A DNA stretch of 64,000 bases, taken from Acinetobacter sp. Marseille-Q1618 (lineage in GTDB: Bacteria > Pseudomonadota > Gammaproteobacteria > Pseudomonadales > Moraxellaceae). Below, piece by piece: positions 1-7,640 of this stretch (its first letter is position 1; every line of letters starts with the position of its first letter). A program made the position numbers and the translations under genes. The notes beneath the pieces were generated by a model, which saw only the letters and a program-made list of their open reading frames with translations, was not told the DNA's origin and did no database searches. The stretch lies in assembly GCF_902809855.1 (NCBI RefSeq), contig NZ_CADDWJ010000002.1, positions 1,116,001 through 1,180,000 on the forward strand, read 5' to 3'.

Positions 1-31
1 TTGTGCCGTTTTTTACTAGTTTGATCTGATT

Positions 32-685
32 ATGCCGATTCGTCAATTTCAAGCACAGCGTATGCATGCGCCACGTGATTTTCAATCTATTGAAAATAGT
101 CCAATTTGTGTCGAAATTGGTGCAGGTAAAGGCAAGCATGCCTTACTTTTTTCTGGTCAAAATCCACAACTCAAATTGGTCGCTGTAGAAAGAACACGTG
201 AAAAGTTTTTAGCCATGCAAAAACAGCATCAACTTGAAGGGCAAGATAATTTAACACCGATTCATGCGGATGCGTTACCTTGGGTGGTACACGCTTTGTA
301 TCCGCAGCAAGTGCAACAATTTTTTATTTTATATCCAAATCCTGAGCCACATAATCCAGCACAACGCTGGTTGAATATGCCATTTTTTGAATTTTTAATT
401 TCTCGTTTACAAACCCACGGCACGATTACTTTAGCCAGTAATATTCCTGAATATATTGTAGAAGCAGAACAGCAATTACAAAAAGTCTGGAATTTACCGT
501 ATGAGAAACAAGTGATTGCATCTGATTCAGCACGGACTCATTTTGAGATTAAATATTTAGAACGTGGAGAGTTGTGCCAGCAGTTGGTTATCTCTAAACC
601 TGAAAACTATGCAACACGTTTTGATGGTTTTCAACCTTTACAAGGTCAAAATACTCAAGTGACTGAGCCTGAAAATGTCAAGTAA
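32..685 (+). CDS. TrmB-like SAM-dependent methyltransferase
   Basis: A 217-residue protein of the class I SAM-dependent methyltransferase fold, closest in layout to tRNA (guanine-N7) methyltransferase TrmB. The SAM-binding glycine motif VEIGAGKGKH lies near residues 27-36 and the acidic ribose-binding position follows at VAVERT. The segment YPNPEPHNPAQRW occupies the place of the TrmB catalytic motif, but the run of basic residues usual in that motif is missing, so the substrate may not be G46 of tRNA. The stop lies 11 bp inside the next gene, so the two are probably co-transcribed. Fold assignment is fairly sure; the substrate is not known. Confidence 0.75.
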   Translation: MPIRQFQAQRMHAPRDFQSIENSPICVEIGAGKGKHALLFSGQNPQLKLVAVERTREKFLAMQKQHQLEGQDNLTPIHADALPWVVHALYPQQVQQFFILYPNPEPHNPAQRWLNMPFFEFLISRLQTHGTITLASNIPEYIVEAEQQLQKVWNLPYEKQVIASDSARTHFEIKYLERGELCQQLVISKPENYATRFDGFQPLQGQNTQVTEPENVK

Positions 686-1886
686 GCGTATTGCCATTGT
701 TGGGGCTGGACCTGCAGGGTTAATGGCTGCGGAAGTATTGAGTGCATTTGATTATGAGGTGCATGTGTATGAGCAAAAACCTTCAGCAGCACGCAAATTT
801 TTAATGGCAGGAAAAACAGGGCTGAATATTTCCCATGCTGAACCAGTTACACAGTTTGTGCAACGCTATGATCAAGTTGCGTGGCTCAGTCCATGGATCA
901 AACAATGGGATGCAACTTGGATTCGACAGTGGATGCAAGGTTTAGGAATTGAATCTTATGTCGGCAGTTCAGGGCGAATTTTTCCTAATGAGATGAAAGC
1001 TGCGCCTTTATTACGCGCTTGGTTGAAACGTTTAATTGAAAATAAAATACAATTCCATTATCGGCATCAAATTTTAGATTTAAAACATCACAGATTAACC
1101 ATTCAAAATCTCAAATCTGAGCAAATTTATACGCAAGATTTTGATGCGATTATTTTAGCCTGTGGCGCAGTGTCTTGGTCACAGCTAGGCAGTGATGGGG
1201 CGTGGCAAAAATGGTTTGATCAAGCGCAAATAGAAGCTTTTCAAGCCAGCAATGCAGGCGTTGAAAAAGCATGGTCTAAGTTTATGCAGCCTGTTTTTGG
1301 ACAGCCATTGAAACGTGTTGATGCTTGGGTAGCGGGGCAAGCCAAAACACAAGGTGATATTGTCATCACACACTATGGTTTGGAAAGTGGTCTGATTTAT
1401 AAACAAGGACGAGCGTTAAGACAGCAGCTTAAGCAACACCAAAATATGAGTTTATATTTAGACTTGTTACCTGATTTAACCATGTCTCAGTTAGTACAAA
1501 AATTACAACCAGCAAAGAAGCAGTCAACTGCCAATATTTGGCGTAAAGCAGGTTTAGATACTGCAAAGTCCAATTTAATTCGTGAAATTGTAGATAAATC
1601 CTTATGGCATCAACCAGAAGAGTTAGCCTATCAAATTAAACACTTAAAAGTTGAACTGACAGGATTTCGTCCCATTGAAGAAGCGATTAGTTGTGCTGGC
1701 GGTATAAAACAAAATGCCTTGAATGAACAATTACAATTGAAATCTAATCCGCATGTATTTTGTTGTGGGGAAATGTTGGACTGGGATGCGCCAACGGGAG
1801 GCTATTTACTGACAGCATGTTTTGCTACAGGACGTGCTGCAGCAGTAGGGACACATCATTATCTTCAGAATGAAAATTACAATTGA
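675..1886 (+). CDS. NAD(P)/FAD-dependent oxidoreductase, YhiN/HI0933-like
   Basis: A 403-residue flavoprotein with an N-terminal Rossmann FAD-binding motif, IAIVGAGPAGLMAAE, at residues 6-20, and the YhiN/HI0933-family landmarks KFLMAGKTGLNISH (about 41-54) and, near the C-terminus, GGIKQNAL followed by GEMLDWDAPTGGYLL, which closes the FAD site. This is the shorter family sometimes labelled TIGR03862. The physiological substrate is unknown for the whole family. The start overlaps the upstream methyltransferase by 11 bp, suggesting translational coupling. Membership is clear; function is not. Confidence 0.85.
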   Translation: MSSKRIAIVGAGPAGLMAAEVLSAFDYEVHVYEQKPSAARKFLMAGKTGLNISHAEPVTQFVQRYDQVAWLSPWIKQWDATWIRQWMQGLGIESYVGSSGRIFPNEMKAAPLLRAWLKRLIENKIQFHYRHQILDLKHHRLTIQNLKSEQIYTQDFDAIILACGAVSWSQLGSDGAWQKWFDQAQIEAFQASNAGVEKAWSKFMQPVFGQPLKRVDAWVAGQAKTQGDIVITHYGLESGLIYKQGRALRQQLKQHQNMSLYLDLLPDLTMSQLVQKLQPAKKQSTANIWRKAGLDTAKSNLIREIVDKSLWHQPEELAYQIKHLKVELTGFRPIEEAISCAGGIKQNALNEQLQLKSNPHVFCCGEMLDWDAPTGGYLLTACFATGRAAAVGTHHYLQNENYN

Positions 1887-1958
1887 ATAAGCTTAAATTT
1901 CGATGAAGTGATTTTGTTTGTGTTAATTTGACAACATTCCAAACCAGAGATAAAAACC

Positions 1959-2369
1959 ATGTCCGTAGAAAAAATATATACAGGAAGTTGTTTATGCGGT
2001 GGTATTCGTTATGAAATTCATGGCGAAATTGGTGAAATTATTCAATGTCATTGTCGTCGTTGTCGTAAAGCAAATGGTACCGCTTTCGCCACCAATGCAC
2101 CTATTCAAAAAACAGATTTTAAAATCGTTCAGGGTGAACATTTACTTAAAAAATTTGCATCAACCCCTACTACGCAGCGTTGTTTTTGTAGTGAATGCGC
2201 TTCACCGATTATTAGTATTAAAGCAGAAACACCAGATACTTATCGTTTAAGAATCGGCACCTTAGATACGCCACTTCAACAAAAACCAACGATGCATATT
2301 TTCACAGCCTATAAAGCAGAGTGGGACAATATTTGTGATGATTTACCGCAGTTTGATGAACGTCCATGA
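1959..2369 (+). CDS. GFA (CENP-V/Gfa zinc-binding) family protein
   Basis: A 136-residue protein with the Gfa zinc-binding signature: CLCGGIRY near residue 11, CHCRRCRK near residue 31 and CFCSECASPI near residue 75. These supply the seven or so cysteines that hold two zinc ions in this fold. The family is named after the glutathione-dependent formaldehyde-activating enzyme, but most members have no proven reaction, and nothing nearby points to formaldehyde metabolism. The gene stands alone, 72 bp after the flavoprotein, with an ATG start. Family call is strong; reaction unknown. Confidence 0.85.
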   Translation: MSVEKIYTGSCLCGGIRYEIHGEIGEIIQCHCRRCRKANGTAFATNAPIQKTDFKIVQGEHLLKKFASTPTTQRCFCSECASPIISIKAETPDTYRLRIGTLDTPLQQKPTMHIFTAYKAEWDNICDDLPQFDERP

Positions 2370-2453
2370 GTTGTAAGTGTTTGGAATAATGTCATTTTAA
2401 AGAATTATACAACCATAAATAGTATTGAAAAAATTAGCTGAATTTGCGTAGAT

Positions 2454-2575
2454 AAGACTTGTCTTTTACCAGATTAAAAGACAAGTCTTTTGTTGGGTGA
2501 GTGCTTCAATCCCTAAAACCTCCACCCAACAACCCAACAGTGGTAACATCCATGTCGCCTGTATAGGTGGTAAAA
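2454..2575. repeat. Composite extragenic palindromic element, copy 1
   Basis: A stack of inverted repeats fills this spacer. The first is a perfect 15-bp stem (2454-2468 with 2475-2489, 6-nt loop), which could also act as a terminator for the GFA gene. The second pairs TTGTTGGGTG (2490-2499) with CACCCAACAA (2523-2532). The last part carries ACATCCATGTCGCC, which recurs in a similar multi-hairpin element near 34.7 kb, followed in both by an AAAATAT stretch. It resembles a REP/MITE-like dispersed element; no coding sequence is visible. Confidence 0.6.
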
Positions 2576-2665
2576 TATGTATGAAATAATTTTGCTAAAG
2601 CTTTATTTACTTTTGACTTAATTAAATTAGGCTATTAGTTAGCAGATATATTGAGTAGGTCAATG

Positions 2666-2998
2666 CTATTTTGCTGTTAAAGCTGTGCCTTCAAACTTAA
2701 TGCCATCCCAGCCATGTTGCATAAATTGGCGAATGTTTTGATGATCAGTAGCTTCGGGTGTAGCCAGTACAGACGCATAGTGTTCGGCAAATAAACTTAA
2801 GGTTTGTTGTTGATCTAAATCATTGAGCTTGGCAAATGAAAAAACTTTAGCACTGCCTTGATTTTCAGTCGCTGCATTGTACTGTTGACCATTTTGAAAT
2901 GCAGTCGGAGTGTGCTGGTAACGTGCTTCAATAAATGCAATTACATCGGCAAATTTTGCTTCACCTGTTTGAAGCTGTGCTAAAAGTTGTTGCGTCAT
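2666..2998 (-). CDS. HopJ-family protein (not a real effector here)
   Basis: A 110-residue soluble protein matching the HopJ family by recall: the pattern TGEAKFADVIAFIEARY near the N-terminus, then TAFQNG near residue 33 and the C-terminal block HQNIRQFMQHGWDGIKFEG. The family was named after a Pseudomonas syringae protein, but it is widespread in free-living gammaproteobacteria without type III secretion, and no secretion genes lie here. Role unknown. It reads leftward into the palindromic element. No strong ribosome-binding site is visible before its ATG. Confidence 0.8.
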   Translation of the reverse strand: MTQQLLAQLQTGEAKFADVIAFIEARYQHTPTAFQNGQQYNAATENQGSAKVFSFAKLNDLDQQQTLSLFAEHYASVLATPEATDHQNIRQFMQHGWDGIKFEGTALTAK

Positions 2999-3156
2999 AG
3001 CTTAGGTTCCAAGTTATATTCAGAATAGACGTTGCCAAATCATAACTAAAAATAAGGGCATTCAATATCATTATTCCGTATTAAAACGACTTTCGTTTGG
3101 ATTTTTTGCTAATATAAAAATGACCTACACGATAAAAATACAATGATAGATGTTTT

Positions 3157-4065
3157 ATGAATCGCCATTTATTTAAATTTAAACAACATCAGCTATTTTT
3201 CCGCTTGTTTGGGCGGCTGCTTCGTTCAAAAATAATATTGAATTTACGTCGTGGATTGATGCGTTTTTTGCCCTTTTTACGCCTTGAAAGCCAAGCAACA
3301 GATACCGTGTATATGTCATGGTTGGTTGATATTGATCTCGTCAAACAGCGTTTTCCAGAACCGATTCGTTTATGGGAACATCAAGGCAAAACGATTTTTA
3401 GTATTTTGTTTTATCACCATCATCATTTTGGGCTTCATTGTTTTAGGGCAGCTCGGAAGATATTTCCATCTCCACGACAAAGTAATTGGCGTTTTTATTT
3501 GGCAGATGATTTGTTGCCTAAGACAGTGATTTTTGAACAAATTGTGGTGGATAAAATGCTATATGTCATGGGTGGTCGAGTGTTAAGTGATGCCATGCCT
3601 GCCCAATACGATCCGAATTTTCAACATCAGGTAAAATCTACTGCAAATGATTTAGACATTCATGCCAAAATCCATATGGATGAACGTTATTGTTTAGATG
3701 TAACACTAAAAAATGTTGAAGATAAACAACTCACTGGACAGTGGGCCGAAATATTTCCTGAATGGAAGGACGCTTTAAAATTTTTTGTTCCGCAAGAACA
3801 TGTTTGGGTGGAATGTGTCGATCAACCACAGCAGCTTTCACAAGGAAATATTCAAATCGTCAGTGATTTTGAACAAATCCGTGCTTTAGAAATACAACAC
3901 CTAGATTGTCCTTTATTGGCTGAATTTGGTATAGGTGCCGATAGTCAGCCCTTGTGTTTTTTTATACCTAACTTAGATTTTCATGTGATGGGTGAAAACC
4001 CCATAACATCAAAACAGTGTGAAGGGGATGAGAATGAGTCGGCATACTTACAAAAATCATCGTAG
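3157..4065 (+). CDS. Uncharacterised protein, tandem paralogue A (possibly DUF2071-like)
   Basis: A 302-residue protein with a basic, leucine-rich N-terminus (residues 1-45) and a conserved core: SWLVDIDLVKQRFPEPIRLW, QGKTIFSILFY, PRQSNWRFYL and SDAMPAQY. The next gene encodes a clear paralogue with the same blocks in the same order. The core pattern recalls DUF2071/YqjF-like proteins, but I am not sure of that. There is no signal peptide and no recognisable catalytic motif. The reading frame overlaps the second copy, so they are very probably translated together. Function unknown. Confidence 0.7.
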   Translation: MNRHLFKFKQHQLFFRLFGRLLRSKIILNLRRGLMRFLPFLRLESQATDTVYMSWLVDIDLVKQRFPEPIRLWEHQGKTIFSILFYHHHHFGLHCFRAARKIFPSPRQSNWRFYLADDLLPKTVIFEQIVVDKMLYVMGGRVLSDAMPAQYDPNFQHQVKSTANDLDIHAKIHMDERYCLDVTLKNVEDKQLTGQWAEIFPEWKDALKFFVPQEHVWVECVDQPQQLSQGNIQIVSDFEQIRALEIQHLDCPLLAEFGIGADSQPLCFFIPNLDFHVMGENPITSKQCEGDENESAYLQKSS

Positions 4066-4873
4066 TACTTGGGTTGAGTCCTGTATTGCTTTTATTTTAA
4101 GTTTGACTTTTTTATTGAAAATCCGTCGTGTATTGATGCGATTTTTACCTTTTTTAAAGCTACAAAGTCAAGTTAAAAATATCGTCTATTTATCTTGGTT
4201 GGTGGACATTGAGCACGTTCGTTCGCGTTACCCAGAACAGGTACAGCTTTGGGAAAAACAAGGCAAAACGATTTTTACCATATTAACCTACCAACATGCG
4301 CATTTTGGATTCTCTTTTTTAGGAAAATTACGCAAACTGATGCCATCTCCTCAGCAAAGTAATTGGCGTTTTTATATTGATCCAAAACAACAAGAGAAAA
4401 CGGCAATTTTTGAACAAGTTGCGGTAGATCAATTGTTATATGTTTTGAGTGGGCGTTTGGCAAGTGATGCAATGCCTGCACAATTTGCAACGGTATTTCA
4501 ACATCAACAACACGCAGAACAAGTCCATACCCAAATATCAATCGATGCTCGATACCGACTCTCAAGCTCGATACGGCTGAATGACGAACAACAATTGCCT
4601 GCTGCATGGCAAACGTTTTTTGGCTCTTGGGATAAGGCGATACGTTATTTGGTTGATCAAGAGCATGCTTGGGTGGAATGGGTGGATCAGCCAAGCAAAA
4701 TGTCACAAGGCGATATCATTATGCCTTTTGATTTTAGTAAAATTCAATCCGCTCAAGCATTGGCGGTGGATTGTCCATTACTTGAAGAATGGGGTGTAAA
4801 TCCACAGGATGCATTTGCTTTTGTTGTGCCAACTTTAGATTTTTATGTAATGAACGAAAATCCTGTTGCGTAA
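4034..4873 (+). CDS. Uncharacterised protein, tandem paralogue B
   Basis: A 279-residue paralogue of the preceding gene. It shares SWLVDIEHVRSRYPEQVQLW, QGKTIFTIL, SNWRFYI and SDAMPAQF at matching positions. The open frame runs upstream to a GTG at 4019, but the ATG at 4034 is preceded by AAGGGG with 6-nt spacing and is the better start; the gene still overlaps copy A by 32 bp. The arrangement points to a tandem duplication whose products may act together or form a heteromer. Function unknown. Confidence 0.7.
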   Translation: MSRHTYKNHRSTWVESCIAFILSLTFLLKIRRVLMRFLPFLKLQSQVKNIVYLSWLVDIEHVRSRYPEQVQLWEKQGKTIFTILTYQHAHFGFSFLGKLRKLMPSPQQSNWRFYIDPKQQEKTAIFEQVAVDQLLYVLSGRLASDAMPAQFATVFQHQQHAEQVHTQISIDARYRLSSSIRLNDEQQLPAAWQTFFGSWDKAIRYLVDQEHAWVEWVDQPSKMSQGDIIMPFDFSKIQSAQALAVDCPLLEEWGVNPQDAFAFVVPTLDFYVMNENPVA

Positions 4874-4894
4874 ATATACATGAGCCATAACATC

Positions 4895-4920
4895 TGTGGA
4901 TAAAGTTTAACTTATACACA
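4895..4920. promoter_or_regulatory. Pair of facing DnaA-box-like nonamers
   Basis: TGTGGATAA (4895-4903) and TTATACACA (4912-4920) both fit the TTATNCACA DnaA-box consensus and face each other across 8 bp, forming an imperfect dyad just upstream of crcB. Two consensus boxes in 26 bp could be a DnaA regulatory or titration site. There is no box cluster, AT-rich unwinding region or replication gene nearby, so this is not an origin. Confidence 0.4.
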
Positions 4921-4955
4921 ATTACATATACATAATGATTGGGAGTATTGTGCAA

Positions 4956-5336
4956 ATGAACTGGCTACTCGTCGCATGCGGTGGCGCAATTGGGGCAAGC
5001 TTGCGTTATGGCACTGGATTCATTATTTCCAAACCGCACAGTTTATTTCCTTGGACAACGTGGTCAGTCAATTTATTTGGCTGCTTTTTGGCGGGTATCT
5101 TTTTTGCCTTAAGCCAGCGTTATCCTATTTTACACAATGAAGCTCGACTTTTATTTATGGTGGGGATTTTAGGTGGCTTTACCACATTTTCAAGCTTTGG
5201 TTTGGAAACATTTCAATTGATTCGACAAGGACAATTGCCCATCGCCTTGGCTTATAGTATTTCAAGTGTGATCTGTGGTGTGGTGTGCTTAGCAATTGGG
5301 TTTTATATTTTTCAAATCATGCTAAATAGTAGATAA
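4956..5336 (+). CDS. crcB: Fluoride ion channel CrcB (Fluc)
   Basis: A 126-residue, four-helix inner-membrane protein that exports fluoride as a dual-topology dimer. Family marks are GGAIGASLRYG near the N-terminus, WTTWSVNLFGCFLAG (with the conserved Asn) in the second helix, and GILGGFTTFSSFGLE with the Phe/Thr/Ser track that lines the pore. An in-frame ATG lies at 4935, but GGGAG at about 4941-4945 favours the ATG at 4956. I could not see a fluoride riboswitch upstream. It stands alone as a resistance gene. Confidence 0.93.
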   Translation: MNWLLVACGGAIGASLRYGTGFIISKPHSLFPWTTWSVNLFGCFLAGIFFALSQRYPILHNEARLLFMVGILGGFTTFSSFGLETFQLIRQGQLPIALAYSISSVICGVVCLAIGFYIFQIMLNSR

Positions 5337-5341
5337 AAAAA

Positions 5342-5370
5342 TAGCCTAAAGGGAGGAGCACTTTAGGCTA
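5342..5370 (-). terminator. Rho-independent terminator of rpmE2
   Basis: Arms TAGCCTAAAG (5342-5351) and CTTTAGGCTA (5361-5370) pair perfectly. Read on the minus strand the hairpin is followed by a run of seven T residues, which makes it the terminator of the L31 gene 32 bp away. It may also stop crcB transcription from the other side, but lacks a T-run on that strand. Confidence 0.85.
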
Positions 5371-5401
5371 GGGTTAAAAAGTTAAACTGAAAAAGAAAAA
5401 A

Positions 5402-5650
5402 TTAACGTTTAAAACGTGCAAAACGTTTGTTAAAGCTTGCGATACGACCTTCATTATTGATTTGACGCACTTCACCTGTATAGAACGGATGCGAAGCACT
5501 CGAAATATCTAAAGCAACATAAGGATATTCTTGACCTTCGTATTCACGTGTTTGTTTGGTCTGAATGGTGCTGCCAATCAAAAAAAAGGCATTGGCATTG
5601 GTATCGTGAAACAGAACTTGGCGATATTCAGGATGGATATTCGGACGCAT
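5402..5650 (-). CDS. rpmE2: 50S ribosomal protein L31 type B (zinc-independent)
   Basis: An 82-residue type B L31 (YkgM-like). It starts [18 protein letters not shown] and keeps the SHPFYTGE and FNKRFARF blocks of the family. It has no cysteines, so the CxxC zinc site of type A L31 is absent. In many bacteria this paralogue replaces the zinc-bound L31 when zinc is scarce and is repressed by Zur; the box at 5681-5701 fits that model. The frame extends four residues upstream, but the family start is the internal ATG at 5650. Confidence 0.93.
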   Translation of the reverse strand: MRPNIHPEYRQVLFHDTNANAFFLIGSTIQTKQTREYEGQEYPYVALDISSASHPFYTGEVRQINNEGRIASFNKRFARFKR

Positions 5651-5680
5651 TGTAGACTCCAATCATTTTTGTATTTAATA

Positions 5681-5701
5681 AAATGTTATAACATAACAAA
5701 T
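5681..5701 (-). promoter_or_regulatory. Zur-like operator upstream of rpmE2
   Basis: Half-sites AAATGTTAT (5681-5689) and ATAACAAAT (5693-5701) lie around a 3-bp centre. This closely fits the gammaproteobacterial Zur palindrome (AATGTTAT/ATAACATT core). It sits 30 bp before the L31 type B start, where Zur repression of zinc-independent ribosomal proteins is expected. The match is seen directly; binding is inferred. Confidence 0.65.
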
Positions 5702-5781
5702 AAAATGTAAAGTAGATTCTGAGTGTTTAAAATGAGCATGAGAATATTAAAAAGTTATTTTGTAAATGAAGAAACAAAAAA

Positions 5782-5814
5782 TGAAGCCTAAACTGGAGGA
5801 TGTGTTTAGGCTTC
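5782..5814 (-). terminator. Terminator of the ABC1 kinase gene
   Basis: TGAAGCCTAAAC (5782-5793) pairs with GTTTAGGCTTCA (5803-5814). On the minus strand the stem is followed by a T6 run (plus-strand A6 at 5776-5781), the layout of an intrinsic terminator for the kinase gene ending at 5876. Confidence 0.85.
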
Positions 5815-5875
5815 AAATTAAGTTTACTTTAAAATGCCATACTTAAAATAGACTGAATTAAAAATTGCAATAATC

Positions 5876-7174
5876 TTAATTTTGCTGAGGTAATAACTCT
5901 TCAAATAAATCACTTAAATCGTCATGTACTTTCAGTTGAATCAAATTCCAATAATGTCCAGAAATAGTACGATTGACCATTAATGTATCGGGTGAAGGTT
6001 TGAAAACATCCCAATATTTTAAGGATTTTTTCACCAATTTCATGCCATCATGATGCGCAGAATTTTCAGCAAAATCATAGTGTGTGGTCAGTGGACGTAA
6101 TAGAACCTCAAGCCATTCTTGGTATAATTCTTCAGGAAACTTACCTTTTTCAGCCAGAGCATCCAGTGCGGTTAATTCATTTTCAATGGTACTAATATCC
6201 GCTTTACGACCGGCACGTACTAAGTTTTTAAAGTGTTGGATAATTTCATTGGATAAGGTTTTAACCCCACCAAAATCATAAATAATCACGCTGCCATCTT
6301 CACGAAAAGCGAAGTTGCCTGGGTGTGGGTCACAATGAAAACGTTTTAAGAAAAATATTTCTTGCCCCAAAGCTCGAATCAGACGCTCACCGATTTGGTT
6401 GCGAATGCTTAAATCCCACGTACTGGCTGTTTCGATGCTTTCACCTTTTTCTAAGCTTAACGTCAAAATACGACGGCTAGAAAACTCAGGAAAAACTTGT
6501 GGAATAATGATTTGGCTATCTAAGGCTTGGTGAAAGGTGCGGAAAACTTGCAGGTTTTGTGCTTCGATTTCATAGTTTAATTCTTCATGTAAACTGTCTT
6601 GAATCTCTTTAAATAAACGATCTTGCAGTTTTTTATCAACTTTCAAAACGCCCATTAAACGTAAAGCCAAACGAACTTGTTTGAGGTCACTTTCACAGGC
6701 CTCATCTACGCCTGGATATTGCACTTTAACCACGACTTGGTCGCCATTGGGTAGTGTTGCTTTATGTACTTGCCCAATCGAAGCTGCGGCAAAAGGTTGT
6801 TCTTCAAAGTGGCTAAACACTTGATCTAAAGGTTTACCGAGTTCTTTTTCTACTTGTTTTTTGATTTCAGCAAAAGGCATTGCAGGAGCTTGGCGTTGTA
6901 ATTTTGCAATGGCTTTGGCTACTTCTGGCGGGAAAATGTCTTTATATTGAGAAGCGATCTGTCCAACTTTCATGACCGCACCTTTCATCTCCCCAAGTGT
7001 ATCCGCAATTTGTAAGCCGATGTCTTGGAAAAGTTTACTGCGAGCTTCATTTTTTTTATCTTCATCAGCATTAAAATTGCGAATAGAATTGGACACAGTT
7101 TTGGTGGCGATACTTGCGGTCATGCCTGCAAGTTTCATAAAACGGCGACCGGGCGTACTTGAATTTTTAGACAT
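5876..7174 (-). CDS. ABC1/AarF (UbiB-like) atypical kinase family protein
   Basis: A 432-residue atypical protein-kinase-like protein. It shows the family's KVGQ motif (MKVGQIASQ), the Ala-rich loop AAASIGQVHKA that replaces the glycine-rich loop, VVVKVQYPGV with the ATP-site lysine, HCDPHPGNF as catalytic loop and YDFGG as metal-binding motif. The C-terminal membrane helices of true UbiB are missing, so this is the shorter soluble ABC1 type; UbiB itself is probably elsewhere. Family members support quinone or lipid metabolism, but the substrate is unknown. An AAGGA element precedes the ATG. Confidence 0.85.
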   Translation of the reverse strand: MSKNSSTPGRRFMKLAGMTASIATKTVSNSIRNFNADEDKKNEARSKLFQDIGLQIADTLGEMKGAVMKVGQIASQYKDIFPPEVAKAIAKLQRQAPAMPFAEIKKQVEKELGKPLDQVFSHFEEQPFAAASIGQVHKATLPNGDQVVVKVQYPGVDEACESDLKQVRLALRLMGVLKVDKKLQDRLFKEIQDSLHEELNYEIEAQNLQVFRTFHQALDSQIIIPQVFPEFSSRRILTLSLEKGESIETASTWDLSIRNQIGERLIRALGQEIFFLKRFHCDPHPGNFAFREDGSVIIYDFGGVKTLSNEIIQHFKNLVRAGRKADISTIENELTALDALAEKGKFPEELYQEWLEVLLRPLTTHYDFAENSAHHDGMKLVKKSLKYWDVFKPSPDTLMVNRTISGHYWNLIQLKVHDDLSDLFEELLPQQN

Positions 7175-7363
7175 TCAGACAAATCCTTAAACTTTGATGA
7201 AGTTTTTCTGATTTTAATCATAGGCGACTATTCTTAAACTGCCTATTTTAAATTGTTAAGATATTGTTTCTGCTTCGCTATTTTTTAAATATGTTTTTAT
7301 CTATTTAATCTTACATTAATTATTTACGCAGCGTTAAAATGATTTTAATTTAAAAAATGAATT

Positions 7364-7579
7364 ATGACTATGAAAGTTTATCGTTATTTAACAGGTAAAG
7401 ATGATGTGAATTTTTGTGCTCGGGTGACTAAGGCGCTGAATGAAGGTTATGAACTGTATGGTTCGCCCACCATGACCTTTAATGGTACTGATGTAATTGT
7501 GGGACAGGCAATTGTGAAAAATGTTGCAGATGAAAATGAAGTCCCGCAAGGCTTGAAAGATGCGATAGCAAAGCAATGA
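7364..7579 (+). CDS. DUF1737 domain protein
   Basis: A 71-residue small soluble protein. The sequence YRYLTGKDDVNFCARVTKAL followed by GYELYGSPTMTFNG and VGQAIVK fits the DUF1737 family, which is a single compact domain of unknown function often found in Acinetobacter and related genera. Two closely placed ATGs (7364 and 7370) could start it; neither has a strong ribosome-binding site. It stands alone between divergent and convergent neighbours. Confidence 0.75.
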   Translation: MTMKVYRYLTGKDDVNFCARVTKALNEGYELYGSPTMTFNGTDVIVGQAIVKNVADENEVPQGLKDAIAKQ

Positions 7580-7586
7580 CTTTAAT

Positions 7587-7616
7587 AACTCCTTACCTAA
7601 ATTAAAGTAAGGAGTT
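7587..7616. terminator. Hairpin between convergent DUF1737 and MATE genes
   Basis: AACTCCTTAC (7587-7596) pairs with GTAAGGAGTT (7607-7616) around a 10-nt loop. It lies between two convergent genes and could stop transcription from either side, although neither flank has a long T-run. Confidence 0.6.
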
Positions 7617-7640
7617 TGATATAAAAACAGGCTTAATTTC

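Noticed and set aside
2666..2998. Type III secretion effector
   Set aside because: HopJ-family membership does not imply secretion; no type III genes occur here and the family is common in non-pathogens.
4895..4920. Replication origin
   Set aside because: Only two DnaA-like boxes, with no cluster, no AT-rich unwinding region and no dnaA/dnaN/gidA neighbours.
4874..4955. Fluoride riboswitch before crcB
   Set aside because: The spacer is too short and lacks the conserved crcB-motif core; only the facing DnaA-like boxes are seen.
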